DNA of 41,415 bases, from positions 1-41,415 of the IMG/VR virus record IMGVR_UViG_3300048929_000264, one strand, 5' to 3'. Made by a program: the position numbers and the translations under genes. The notes under the pieces were generated by a model that made no database searches, had not been told where the DNA came from, and saw only the letters and a program-made list of their open reading frames with translations. Below, in pieces: positions 13,475 to 21,130 of the stretch (its first letter is position 1; each line of letters starts with the position of its first letter). The DNA is from a virus.

Positions 13475-14479
13475 ATGACAACATTTTTTAAAAATGTAAA
13501 GAGTTTAGAGGATTTAAAGAATCAGTTCAAGGCCCTAGCCCGGAAGAATCACCCGGACACTGGCGGCGATCCGGAAGTTATGAAAGCAATTAACGGCGAG
13601 TATGACCAGCTTTTTCCTATCTGGAAACACAAATACAATGCAGCCGCACCGGAGCCTACGAAAGAGACCGCAGATAGCACCAGAAGCGAATTTTATACGG
13701 AATATGGCTGGAAAGGCTCAAAGCATGATTGGAACCGTTCAACGAAGGAAGTAGCCGCATTGGTTCGTGCCTATGTCAAAGAAGTTTTCCCGACTTATAA
13801 GTTTAGCGTCCGCTTCTCATCAGCTTCCATGTGTTCAGAAATCCATGTGGAGCTGAAAGAATCCCCTCACGGTTTATTTAAAGATATTGAGGATTTAAGC
13901 AAGGAGGACATCAGCAATATCCACAGAAAACTTAGGGTAAATAACCTTTTTAATAAAAATTCTTGGTTTGACCACGAGTTAACAGCCGCCATTCTTGAGG
14001 CTTGGGAGATATCCGATTTTTACAAGGTTTACAATGATCAAACCGCCGCTGTCATTGAGGACGTGGACCGGGAAGTGAATAGTTATAACTATGAGGATTG
14101 CGACGGGCAGATCGATTATTTCCACGTTGATTTTTACTATTTCGGTTGCAAAGTATCAAATGATTTTAAAATCGTTCCTAAAACAGCCAGAATCAAAAAA
14201 AAGGAATCTAAGCCAACAAAGACAAATAAGACCCCGGAACCAGAACCGGCAGAGCCGCAGGCCCTGGAGCAGAAAAGCGGCTATACCTACAAAATAACTA
14301 AGGGCGAGGACACCCGGGACGGCTCCGAACTCTGGCTTGTACGAATTGCAGAGACTTTGGATCGGGCCGCGTACCTAGCAGAAAACAAGGCCATGAATGA
14401 CCGTGGCGGCTATTATTCAAAATTCCGGAAAGCCTTCATCTTCCGGGCAGACCCAATTGAAACACTCCAAACAGCATAA
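13475..14479 (+). CDS. J-domain protein, plasmid/ICE type (LPD29-like)
   Basis: A 334-residue protein. Residues 10-47 form a J-domain with the HPD motif at 26-28 (ALARKNHPDTGGDPEVMKAI), which would stimulate a DnaK partner. Residues about 90-240 resemble the LPD29-type domain found in large proteins of plasmids and conjugative elements (FSVRFSSASMCSEIHVEL). A Pro/Glu linker (about 250-270) leads to a C-terminal Tyr/Gly-rich domain. The ATG follows AGGAGG. Base composition is visibly more GC-rich than the minus-strand genes, suggesting separate origin. Confidence 0.75.
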   Translation: MTTFFKNVKSLEDLKNQFKALARKNHPDTGGDPEVMKAINGEYDQLFPIWKHKYNAAAPEPTKETADSTRSEFYTEYGWKGSKHDWNRSTKEVAALVRAYVKEVFPTYKFSVRFSSASMCSEIHVELKESPHGLFKDIEDLSKEDISNIHRKLRVNNLFNKNSWFDHELTAAILEAWEISDFYKVYNDQTAAVIEDVDREVNSYNYEDCDGQIDYFHVDFYYFGCKVSNDFKIVPKTARIKKKESKPTKTNKTPEPEPAEPQALEQKSGYTYKITKGEDTRDGSELWLVRIAETLDRAAYLAENKAMNDRGGYYSKFRKAFIFRADPIETLQTA

Positions 14480-14550
14480 CGGGCAGGCAAGAGCAAAACC
14501 GGGGAGCATTCCCCGGCTGTCATTTATCCAAGAAGAAAGGAAGCGTGCGA

Positions 14551-14727
14551 ATGAGAACATATGAGACAGCCGCCGTTAAAATGGCGGTTAAGCGGTCCAT
14601 AAGAGCCGGGAGCGTTGAAAACGGATTTCAGAGCCTTTATAGGTGGAACAAGGATCACCCGCAAGCAGAGATGGCAGAAATGTTGAAATGCTTTAGAAAA
14701 TGGACAAGGAGGTATCAAGGACTATGA
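14551..14727 (+). CDS. Small basic protein
   Basis: A 58-residue protein rich in Arg/Lys (VKMAVKRSIRAGSVENGFQSLYRW). The ATG at 14551 lies behind AAAGGAAG; a GTG two codons upstream is too close to that site. Its stop overlaps the next ATG (ATGA), showing coupling. The hairpin CCGGGGA-GCAT-TCCCCGG (14499-14516) separates it from the J-domain gene. Confidence 0.6.
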   Translation: MRTYETAAVKMAVKRSIRAGSVENGFQSLYRWNKDHPQAEMAEMLKCFRKWTRRYQGL

Positions 14728-14969
14728 AATTTTGCACTACTGTAGGAGTTGCGGATAAAATGGAAAAATCAGAAGAGTTTAAGCAATTTGTTCATAATTC
14801 AATTTCCCGGCACTTAATAGGGGACTGGGGCGAAATAAGCGAAGATGACGCACAAGCCAACGACGAGACTCCAACAACTGCCCTAAGCGCTTATATCCTT
14901 AACGGCGCGAAAATCTGGATTAAGCAGGATGATGATATTATAACCGTACTTTTCCCAGATGAATATTAA
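14724..14969 (+). CDS. Conserved plasmid/ICE protein, often misnamed a type I restriction subunit
   Basis: An 81-residue protein starting MKFCTTVGVADKMEKSEEF, then FVHNSISRHLIGDWGEISEDD and KIWIKQDDDIITVLFPDEY. Proteins with this exact plan (VxDKM ... SLxRHxxGDWG ... TVLFPDEY) are common in conjugative elements of Firmicutes and carry misleading type I restriction labels; no restriction function is evident here. The start is fixed by the ATGA overlap and GGAGG upstream. Confidence 0.75.
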   Translation: MKFCTTVGVADKMEKSEEFKQFVHNSISRHLIGDWGEISEDDAQANDETPTTALSAYILNGAKIWIKQDDDIITVLFPDEY

Positions 14970-15060
14970 GCCAGACGGTGACGGTTAAGCCGTGGGCGGT
15001 CCAGTCCGCCGCTGTTCTTTTATTTCCCAGCTCCCAGGGATAAGGGAAGAATGAAAGTCG

Positions 15061-15240
15061 ATGAAAAAGAAATATAAAGACTTCTACGGCTGCACCGCTA
15101 CCATATCGCACCAACCAGACGACGCTCGTTTGATTATACGACTTCAAACAGGTAAGAAAATAAAAGATTCAGTGCATAAGAATTTCGCTGCAGCCAGATC
15201 TGCAATGTATTGTTACTCGGACAGCTGGCATCAACTATAG
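15061..15240 (+). CDS. Small conserved mobile-element protein
   Basis: A 59-residue protein MKKKYKDFYGCTATISHQ ... RSAMYCYSDSWHQL. Short proteins of this type sit in the same neighbourhood as the preceding gene in conjugative elements. The ribosome site is weak (GGGAAG). A tRNA T-arm-like stretch, GTCGGTTCGATTCCGGC, follows its stop but has no anticodon arm. Confidence 0.6.
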   Translation: MKKKYKDFYGCTATISHQPDDARLIIRLQTGKKIKDSVHKNFAAARSAMYCYSDSWHQL

Positions 15241-15513
15241 GCCGTTGGAGTACCGTCGGTTCGATTCCGGCGGTGGCTATTAAGCACTTGTGAAAGGTCC
15301 GTACCTGTCTGCCGCCTTGAGCAAGCCGGCAACAATCCACCCTACACCGCCCCGGTGACGTAATCCGGCGTTTAAACGGTTGCACGATAGCCCCCCAGCA
15401 TATTATCAGGCAACACCCTATAAGCCACGGGGCAGGATGTGGACGGGTGCGGCTTGAGGTATGCAAAAACAAAGTGAGGAGGTACAAGCCAATGTTAAAC
15501 CGGGCTACGCAAG

Positions 15514-15545
15514 GAGGGCCACCATTCTGGCGGCTCTCTTATTTA
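15514..15545 (+). terminator. Probable terminator of the rightward operon
   Basis: GAGGGCCACCA-TTC-TGGCGGCTCTC, an 11-position stem with one mismatch and one G-U, followed by TTATTT. Between it and 15688 I see no gene; 15241-15513 is GC-rich and also without a convincing gene. Confidence 0.55.
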
Positions 15546-15688
15546 ACCCTTGAAGTCTCTGCCGGCATATGCTATCATAGCACCAGATAACCTTTATATG
15601 GGTCCTAGCCTACAAATGCGATAAAGTGACCATGTGTTGCTTTAATGTTCACCAAAGGGCAAATACTACGTCCTATCCATGGCTTAAG

Positions 15689-15889
15689 CTATGTGACAAC
15701 AACTACTTGCCCATTGCTTGGATAGTTTCCGCCCTCAAATGCAAGTTTGATAATCTTCCAAATACTGGACGAATTTAAACCGGATTTTTTTCGGAATATC
15801 TCTACAATTTGAATATGATTTTCAACAGTAATTTTCACAATTCTGAAATGAACTTTTGGGATCCCATTATCAATACCTGGGGGTATCAA
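15689..15889 (-). CDS. Possible small protein downstream of Dam
   Basis: 66 residues from a TTG at 15889 with only a weak GTGAG upstream. Sequence KVHFRIVKITVENHIQIVEIF ... SIWKIIKLAFEGGNYP looks protein-like. It starts 5 bp after the Dam stop, so translation could be coupled. It may equally be the remnant of a longer C-terminal domain. No family recognised. Confidence 0.35.
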   Translation of the reverse strand: MIPPGIDNGIPKVHFRIVKITVENHIQIVEIFRKKSGLNSSSIWKIIKLAFEGGNYPSNGQVVVVT

Positions 15890-15893
15890 ATTC

Positions 15894-16649
15894 TCACGGA
15901 AAATTTTTCAAGATCAGCTCCTTATATCTCCTGCTTCTATCTTTGTTAACCAAATTATCCATTCTTTCAACCTCAACAATCGTGTATCCCTCGTACAAAT
16001 CCCTAATCTGCTGGCAATCATTATAAGACAAAATGAATTTACCTTTTATATTGCTCAGGCATTTCCGCAGCCTCTCATGGTCCTCTGGGTTAAACCGATC
16101 CGGATAATATTTCTCCGCTTCGTAATATGGAGGATCCAGATAGAAGAATGCGTCTGGTCTGTCGTATGTTTTTATCAACCGCTCAAAATCCTGATTCTCA
16201 ATTACGACTTTGTTAAGTCGGTCCGAAACCTCTCTCAGGTAGTCTACCGCTTTATGTATATCCCTGGAACTTACTCCAAATGATCTGCAGTCAGTCCCAA
16301 AACTTTCCCTAATCAAGCAGAAGAAGCGAGCTGCCCGTTGTATATCGGTCATGCCTCTGGTGTTCCGATTCAATTCATCAAAGAACAGCTCCCGTGACAT
16401 AAGCAGCCATTCCAATTCTTTCTGCAGCGGTTCCGGGTGATATTTTACCACCCGGTATAAATTAATCAATTCCCCATTCACATCATTCAAAACTTCCAAA
16501 GAAGCATGTTTGTCTTTAGAAAATAATACCCAACCAGCCCCGCCAAACACTTCAATATACCTGTTATATGAATCCTGATTTGGAAACTGTTCCAGTATTT
16601 GTTTCCTTAATAACTTTTTTCCACCAATCCAGCTAATAAAACTATTCAT
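15894..16649 (-). CDS. DNA adenine N6-methyltransferase, Dam/D12 class
   Basis: A 251-residue protein of the alpha-class N6-adenine methyltransferases. Motif I is FISWIGGKKLLRKQI with YIEVFGGAGWVLF, and the catalytic DPPY is within FFYLDPPYYEAEKYY. Length and motif order match the D12 family. The recognition site cannot be read from sequence; GATC is only a guess from the family. The ATG follows GGGGG. No restriction enzyme gene lies beside it, so host-avoidance or regulation is more likely than a restriction-modification pair. Confidence 0.9.
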   Translation of the reverse strand: MNSFISWIGGKKLLRKQILEQFPNQDSYNRYIEVFGGAGWVLFSKDKHASLEVLNDVNGELINLYRVVKYHPEPLQKELEWLLMSRELFFDELNRNTRGMTDIQRAARFFCLIRESFGTDCRSFGVSSRDIHKAVDYLREVSDRLNKVVIENQDFERLIKTYDRPDAFFYLDPPYYEAEKYYPDRFNPEDHERLRKCLSNIKGKFILSYNDCQQIRDLYEGYTIVEVERMDNLVNKDRSRRYKELILKNFP

Positions 16650-16689
16650 TACAAAGCCCCCTTTTTGGAGAATCTCAACAGAACAATTA

Positions 16690-17721
16690 TTAGAAATCTA
16701 AAAGATGAAATTTACATGCTATTTCCTGAATTACTTTTACTGTTACGCCATTACCTGCCTGTTTATAAAGCTGATTATCGCTATTAACCAAAGCGGCTTG
16801 ATCAAAATAATAATCTTTCCAGCCTTGCAGACGAAAACACTCTCTTGGAGTAAGTTTTCGTATTATAGGAATTTTGTTTTTTTCACATACAACTGCTTGA
16901 TTGCATGCAGTTGTCAATGTATGAGTCCTCCCTTTTCCAACTCGGCCACGTCTTGTTTCGCTATTTATATAGTCAAGACTTATACTATCTCCTACCTCAG
17001 CTAATGTGTAACCTTTTACATTTGCATCTCGAATTAATATACCTTTTGGACGTTTCTTGAGCTTTAGTAATGGAAGATTATTTTTGCTGCTTGTTCCTCT
17101 GACAGGTAATATTTCTCTTCTGCTTCTTCCTCTAAGAAACCCAATAATGAACACTCTTTCTCTGCTTTGTGGGATTCCGAAATCTTTAGTATTGAGAACT
17201 TGCCATTCTGCATCATAGCCGATCTCATCCAATTCAATGAGAAGTTTGGCAAAATCAAGCCCTCTATTAACACTAAGTAGGTTTTTAACGTTCTCAATAA
17301 ATAAGATTGAGGGCCTATCCGCTTCTTCGAGGTCTCTAATAAGTCCTGTAACTGTAAAAAACAGGCTTGAACGTTTCCCAGCAAATCCAAGTCTTTTTCC
17401 GGCAATGGAAATATCTTGACAAGGGAATCCGAAACACCATGCATCTGCTTTTGGCAACTCTCTGGCTGTAATTGTTCTGATGTCATTTGCATACCATTCT
17501 CCATTCCTATATTCCTCCTTTAAAATTTCTTTTTGCCTTTCTCTATACGGAAACTGAAGAAGGTATTGGTTTTGCTCTTTCGATATTAAATGCATAGATG
17601 TATAACTCATTACTGCATACTTATCCCATTCGCAGAAGCCAACACATCTATGACCAGCAAGTTCCATTCCTTTTCTAAATCCTCCGATGCCAGAAAAAAA
17701 ATCTAAAAATGTAAGATTCAT
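16690..17721 (-). CDS. C5 cytosine methyltransferase A
   Basis: 343 residues. Motif I LTFLDFFSGIGGFRKGME, catalytic GFPCQDIS (Cys101), motif VI FIENVKNL, motif VIII QSRERVFIIGF and C-terminal YKQAGNGVTV give a complete m5C methyltransferase. The frame is open 34 codons further up, to a GTG at 17823. The family fold, however, starts at the ATG at 17721, and the DNA just before that ATG belongs to the same leader type as three other genes here. Target specificity is unknown. Confidence 0.9.
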   Translation of the reverse strand: MNLTFLDFFSGIGGFRKGMELAGHRCVGFCEWDKYAVMSYTSMHLISKEQNQYLLQFPYRERQKEILKEEYRNGEWYANDIRTITARELPKADAWCFGFPCQDISIAGKRLGFAGKRSSLFFTVTGLIRDLEEADRPSILFIENVKNLLSVNRGLDFAKLLIELDEIGYDAEWQVLNTKDFGIPQSRERVFIIGFLRGRSRREILPVRGTSSKNNLPLLKLKKRPKGILIRDANVKGYTLAEVGDSISLDYINSETRRGRVGKGRTHTLTTACNQAVVCEKNKIPIIRKLTPRECFRLQGWKDYYFDQAALVNSDNQLYKQAGNGVTVKVIQEIACKFHLLDF

Positions 17722-17770
17722 TTTAAAAAGAAGCCGCTGCAGCTTTCGTCCGGATGACTTCGCTCCTTTC
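17722..17770 (-). promoter_or_regulatory. Palindromic leader D (C5 methyltransferase A)
   Basis: Minus strand: GAAAGGAG (17770-17763), then palindromes TCCGGA (17754-17749) and GCTGCAGC (17743-17736), then CTTCTTTTT and the ATG. The Shine-Dalgarno-like box is 41 nt from the ATG and no nearer ribosome site exists. Confidence 0.55.
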
Positions 17771-17826
17771 AATTTGATATCGTGATTGAGCATAGCACAT
17801 ATCTTGACTGCACTTCTATGCACTTA

Positions 17827-18195
17827 TTAACTACTTTTATTGATTTTTTGTAATGCTCTGGTATGAATATTATAAATTTGTCTGTCGCTATAACCCATTT
17901 TTTCAGCAATTGCTTCCCAATGGTAACCACGCATGTAACGGTATTTAATTAACCGCTTCTCCTGCTCATCACTCAAAGCTTCGATTTTATCATACAGATT
18001 TACACAGCTTTTTATTTTTTGATACCGATAGTAAGAAACCTTATGATTTAGATCTTTTAAGACAGAAACATATTTCTTATCATAACCATGTGTATTTATT
18101 TCCGTCTCAATCATCTGGATTTCTTCGTCAGCTTCAGCAATGGCAGCATTGATAACAACCAAGCTTTTAAGTTGATCTCTTGTCTCATTTCCCAT
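17827..18195 (-). CDS. Sigma region-4-like phage regulator
   Basis: A 122-residue protein. The C-terminal LSDEQEKRLIKYRYMRGYHWEAIAEKMGYSDRQIYNIHTRALQKI is a sigma-70 region-4 type helix-turn-helix, as in phage late regulators of the ArpU/RinA/DUF1492 kind. Its ATG overlaps the stop of the recombinase gene (TAATG). The expected role is activation of late or packaging genes. A start four codons up is possible. Confidence 0.75.
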   Translation of the reverse strand: MGNETRDQLKSLVVINAAIAEADEEIQMIETEINTHGYDKKYVSVLKDLNHKVSYYRYQKIKSCVNLYDKIEALSDEQEKRLIKYRYMRGYHWEAIAEKMGYSDRQIYNIHTRALQKINKSS

Positions 18196-19232
18196 TATCC
18201 TGCACACCTCTCTCTCACACTTCTTAATGTATTCGGTGTGGATTGAGCGTAATAAATAGCCGTTACTGAAGGGCTAGAATGTCTCAAAATCTCCTGAATG
18301 GTACCAATATCCACTCCTTTATTTTTAAGATTCATCCCCAGCGTTTTACGCAATTTATGAGGATATACCCGGCATTTTAATCTAGCTCGATTGCCAATGC
18401 ATTTTAAGATGCTCCGGATTCCAGAAGTTGACAGTTTCTTATGGGGCGCCCTGCATTGAGGAAACATAAACGGACTTTCGTCATTCCTTAAATCCAGATA
18501 CTGCCTGTAATAATATCGTGCATCATCATCTAAGAATATAGGTTCATACCTATCATTCTTTTCTCCCTGGATCATAATATCCCCGGTGTTCCAATCTATC
18601 TGGTCCAAGGTGATTTCCACCAGTTCCCCAACTCTGGCTCCGGTGCTCCGCAATACTTCAATTAATGCGCGATCCCTAGAACTCTTGCATGCATCCCTCA
18701 TCTTTGCCATTTCTTCTGACTTGAAATAATCAATCGGCTTTCTGATTGCCTTTAATGGATCTGTAGCTTCTACAGGATTGTCACTAATTAATTTTTCTTT
18801 TCTCATCCAGGTGAAGAAAGCAGACAGGAAACGCCTTTCATTATTCACAGTTACGGCTTGATTCTTTTTGCCACCAGTATTAACATTACGTTTCTCATAC
18901 CAAGAAAGATAATAGAAAACATCGGAATCTTCTATTCTGTCCAGAGGCTTGTCAATCAGGGTTATCAGGCGCTTAATGGCTCCAAGATATGCTTCCTTTG
19001 TATTGTCCTTTATTTTCTTTTTAACAATGAATAGCTGAATAATATACTTATTCTTCTGATCCATATCATTCTGATACTCTATCGGGAGTGTTGTGATTTC
19101 CTCCATATTAACATTTACAAATTCCCTTACAATCACCTGATGAAGGATATCCAATATTTCTTTAGCCACATGCCCTGACATGGCAACAATGATATTGTTG
19201 ATTACCTGAGTTTTGATTGTTTGTCCATTCAT
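18195..19232 (-). CDS. Tyrosine recombinase (integrase or invertase)
   Basis: 345 residues. The catalytic set is complete: STGARVGELVEI (Arg), PHKLRKT (His-x-x-Arg), LRHSS (His) and AIYYAQS (Tyr). A SAM-like core-binding domain lies at about 70-150, behind an N-terminal helical extension of about 60 residues. Such extended XerC/D-like recombinases occur in Clostridia as both integrases and DNA invertases. ATG at 19232 behind AGGAG. It is the only recombinase in the window and so a candidate for acting on the 17-bp repeats at 7.3/7.9 kb. No att site was identified. Confidence 0.85.
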   Translation of the reverse strand: MNGQTIKTQVINNIIVAMSGHVAKEILDILHQVIVREFVNVNMEEITTLPIEYQNDMDQKNKYIIQLFIVKKKIKDNTKEAYLGAIKRLITLIDKPLDRIEDSDVFYYLSWYEKRNVNTGGKKNQAVTVNNERRFLSAFFTWMRKEKLISDNPVEATDPLKAIRKPIDYFKSEEMAKMRDACKSSRDRALIEVLRSTGARVGELVEITLDQIDWNTGDIMIQGEKNDRYEPIFLDDDARYYYRQYLDLRNDESPFMFPQCRAPHKKLSTSGIRSILKCIGNRARLKCRVYPHKLRKTLGMNLKNKGVDIGTIQEILRHSSPSVTAIYYAQSTPNTLRSVRERCAG

Positions 19233-19263
19233 GATTCTATCTCTCCTTTTCATATAAATTCAG

Positions 19264-19292
19264 TTGCTTAAGGAGATGTTTTGCTTTATAAT
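19264..19292 (+). promoter_or_regulatory. Rightward promoter
   Basis: -35 TTGCTT (19264-19269), 17 bp spacer, perfect -10 TATAAT (19287-19292). The inverted repeat GCTTAAGGA/TCCTTAAGC (19266-19274 and 19294-19302) brackets it and could be an operator. Confidence 0.65.
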
Positions 19293-19298
19293 ATCCTT

Positions 19299-19418
19299 AA
19301 GCGTGTAGCGGTAGAAGAACTTTGGTCGGGGACTCTGCCGCTTATTTATTGGTTTGAAATTCGAATGTATGTTCTTTTTAGGCTATTTTTTTACCGGGGA
19401 CTATGCCCCGGCTTTTTT
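19299..19418 (+). ncRNA. Probable small RNA antisense to the operon direction
   Basis: About 120 nt from the promoter to an intrinsic terminator with no ribosome site or credible frame. Hairpin 1 is AGCGG/CCGCT (about 19307-19341). Hairpin 2 is the terminator. Both loops carry the related string GGGGACTMTGCC. The rest of the gap to 19567 is AT-rich, then a GC hairpin ACCGGC/GCCGGT around 19529-19552, with no gene seen. Confidence 0.5.
19393..19418 (+). terminator. Intrinsic terminator
   Basis: CCGGGG-ACTATG-CCCCGG (19394-19411) followed by C and six T's. Confidence 0.8.
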
Positions 19419-19567
19419 ATGCTGTTAATAAAAATGGTAAAATTTTACATCCATTTACCAATTTTATTTTGCTATAATATTATTGCATATGCATCTTTTC
19501 AATTTTATGTATGTGTTTTTCATACTCATACCGGCGGGGGAAACCTTGCCGGTCCCCCCCAGGGTTT

Positions 19568-19780
19568 TTATTTCTCAAAGGATTCCAGTTCTTCGATCTT
19601 CTGAAACAAATCCCTCTCCTCATGATCCCTTTTAGGATATTGCTGATATGTAACTTTGCACTGTTTCCCTGCCACATACTGGTTGTAGTAATGTCTAGCC
19701 AAATCTAACGGAATATCCTGGTGCTTTCCTGTCAATGTACATTTACTTTTATCCTTGTATATAATCCTTATTTTCCACAT
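19568..19780 (-). CDS. Small conserved phage protein
   Basis: 70 residues: MWKIRIIYKDKSKCTLTGKH, then HYYNQYVAGKQCKVTYQQYP and an acidic helical tail. The pattern is familiar from phages of Lachnospiraceae; the function is unknown. The start overlaps the 3' end of the PAPS-reductase-like gene by 13 bp, with AAAGGA upstream. Confidence 0.65.
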   Translation of the reverse strand: MWKIRIIYKDKSKCTLTGKHQDIPLDLARHYYNQYVAGKQCKVTYQQYPKRDHEERDLFQKIEELESFEK

Positions 19781-20823
19781 GGTCCGTTCCTTTCTTCATT
19801 CAAAAAATCAGCAAGATTCATTTGCCCCACCGATTCCCAAGTTTCATACGGTATGCCAAGGTAATCCAACGGTATCCCCATTCCAAGGCCACCATTTTCC
19901 AATGGCTTAAAACATAAACGGTAATATCTTGGGTGTGTAACTGACATTCTTTGAAAGCGGTTAGGCTCTGTTTCCAAATGAGCCCCGAAAGCGCAAAACA
20001 TGCATCCGGTCCGCTGCTCTCCTGTAAGATAATAATTTCCACAAGAAGATTGCTTAATGTCACCATATACTGAGCATATTTCCAAATCGTTCTCAATGAC
20101 ATATCTCAATACATCTTGCTTAGTCCAAAATCCCATAGGCTGGCTCTTAATCGTTTTTCCATCATATACATTGCATCCGGTATTCGCATAAAGATGCGCT
20201 CTCATGAATCCTTCATCTTGCGTTGTTCCAATAAAAGGGACCCGTCCAGTTTCCTTTGTATATTTTTTTAAAGGGTTCTTTTTCATTACATCACAGCATT
20301 TTTCAGAAGTATCAAAAGGTGCATTCAAGAGACATCTCCATTTTTTCGGGAGAACTCCAAAAGAACCCCTTTCATCTCCATTCAACAAGTAATTTCTGTA
20401 TCTTTCTGATAAATTTCCATGTCTTAGTTTCCTGATTTTTATAGCAGTTTCCTTACTTACTAGTGGATATCCTTCATTCAAGACAACGTCTCGGTATGTA
20501 ATGCGATTTCCTTTTTTATCCCTTGGTTCTATTTCTTTAAATTCTCCCGGCGCTTTCCGGGAAAATCGGACAATTTCAGGGAATTCCAAACCCGTGTTTG
20601 AAAACACTGCAGGAACATCTTCACCCAATGTCTTGCGGATCAGGTGAAGTAACACAGTGCTATCCAGTCCACCGGAATAACTGAGATATACTTGACCTCC
20701 CCAGTTGTCATACCATTCTTGGATTCTTGACTTTGTCAATCTTAACTTAGTTTCCCAAGACAAGTGTTTTCTCTGTGCAAATTGCCATGCATTAAGTTGT
20801 AAATCATCTTCTTTTATAAACAT
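19768..20823 (-). CDS. PAPS reductase-like PP-loop protein
   Basis: 351 residues of the PAPS reductase/DndC superfamily. The PP-loop SYSGGLDST (residues 48-56) activates substrates with ATP. Later come KKWRC, EKCCDV and TGCMFCAFGAHLE (CxxC at 274-277), a cysteine set compatible with an Fe-S cluster as in DndC-like enzymes. Phage members often have unknown targets. It shares a distinctive leader with three methyltransferase-type genes and sits among them, so a nucleic-acid modification role (for example sulfur chemistry) is a reasonable inference. Sulfate assimilation in a phage is less likely. Confidence 0.8.
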   Translation of the reverse strand: MFIKEDDLQLNAWQFAQRKHLSWETKLRLTKSRIQEWYDNWGGQVYLSYSGGLDSTVLLHLIRKTLGEDVPAVFSNTGLEFPEIVRFSRKAPGEFKEIEPRDKKGNRITYRDVVLNEGYPLVSKETAIKIRKLRHGNLSERYRNYLLNGDERGSFGVLPKKWRCLLNAPFDTSEKCCDVMKKNPLKKYTKETGRVPFIGTTQDEGFMRAHLYANTGCNVYDGKTIKSQPMGFWTKQDVLRYVIENDLEICSVYGDIKQSSCGNYYLTGEQRTGCMFCAFGAHLETEPNRFQRMSVTHPRYYRLCFKPLENGGLGMGIPLDYLGIPYETWESVGQMNLADFLNEERNGPCGK

Positions 20824-20874
20824 TTCCGAAAGGAGTCGACACGTGTCTCCTGCGCAGAAGCTCCATCTCCTTTC
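20824..20874 (-). promoter_or_regulatory. Palindromic leader A (PAPS reductase-like gene)
   Basis: Minus strand: GAAAGGAG (20874-20867), palindromes CTGCGCAG (20857-20850) and GACACGTGTC (20847-20838), then CTCCTTTC (20835-20828), the exact complement of the first box, 4 nt before the ATG. Box to ATG is 43 nt. Confidence 0.6.
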
Positions 20875-20892
20875 CCATTATTCAATTAAATC

Positions 20893-21096
20893 TCAATTGA
20901 TTTGCTTCTTTGCCAGGTCATTCATGAAGCCAGTTCCCAGACTGAAATTTTCGACTCCATCAATTGTCACAGAATCTATAGCGAAAGTTCTGTCCCCGGC
21001 CTCTTGCATTACTGCAAGGATAAGGTCCTTCACTTTGTTGTGGCTGTCACAATCTGTATTGATTTCAATATTAATCTGCATCTTTTTAATAGCCAT
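20893..21096 (-). CDS. Small hypothetical protein
   Basis: 67 residues, MAIKKMQINIEINTDCDS ... GDRTFAIDSVTIDGVENFSLG. The ATG at 21096 follows GAAAGGAG at normal spacing, preferred over the longer frame. It lies between the C5 methyltransferase B and the PAPS-like gene. It has one Cys and no recognised domain. Confidence 0.6.
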   Translation of the reverse strand: MAIKKMQINIEINTDCDSHNKVKDLILAVMQEAGDRTFAIDSVTIDGVENFSLGTGFMNDLAKKQIN

Positions 21097-21130
21097 ATAA
21101 AACTCCTTTCGATAAGAAAATACTAATTCG

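Noticed and set aside
15241-15290. A tRNA gene suggested by GTCGGTTCGATTCCGGC, a perfect T-arm-like hairpin
   Set aside because: No anticodon stem or D arm could be placed upstream; only a partial ATAG/CTAT outer stem is present. Possibly a tRNA-end relic, but not a tRNA.
15492-15590. A 32-codon frame with a strong GAGGAGG ribosome site
   Set aside because: It runs through the probable terminator hairpin at 15514-15538 and has no protein-like composition; a leader peptide cannot be excluded.
16690-17823. Start of C5 methyltransferase A at the GTG at 17823
   Set aside because: The extra 34 residues are not part of the fold and the DNA there contains the palindromic leader shared with three other genes.
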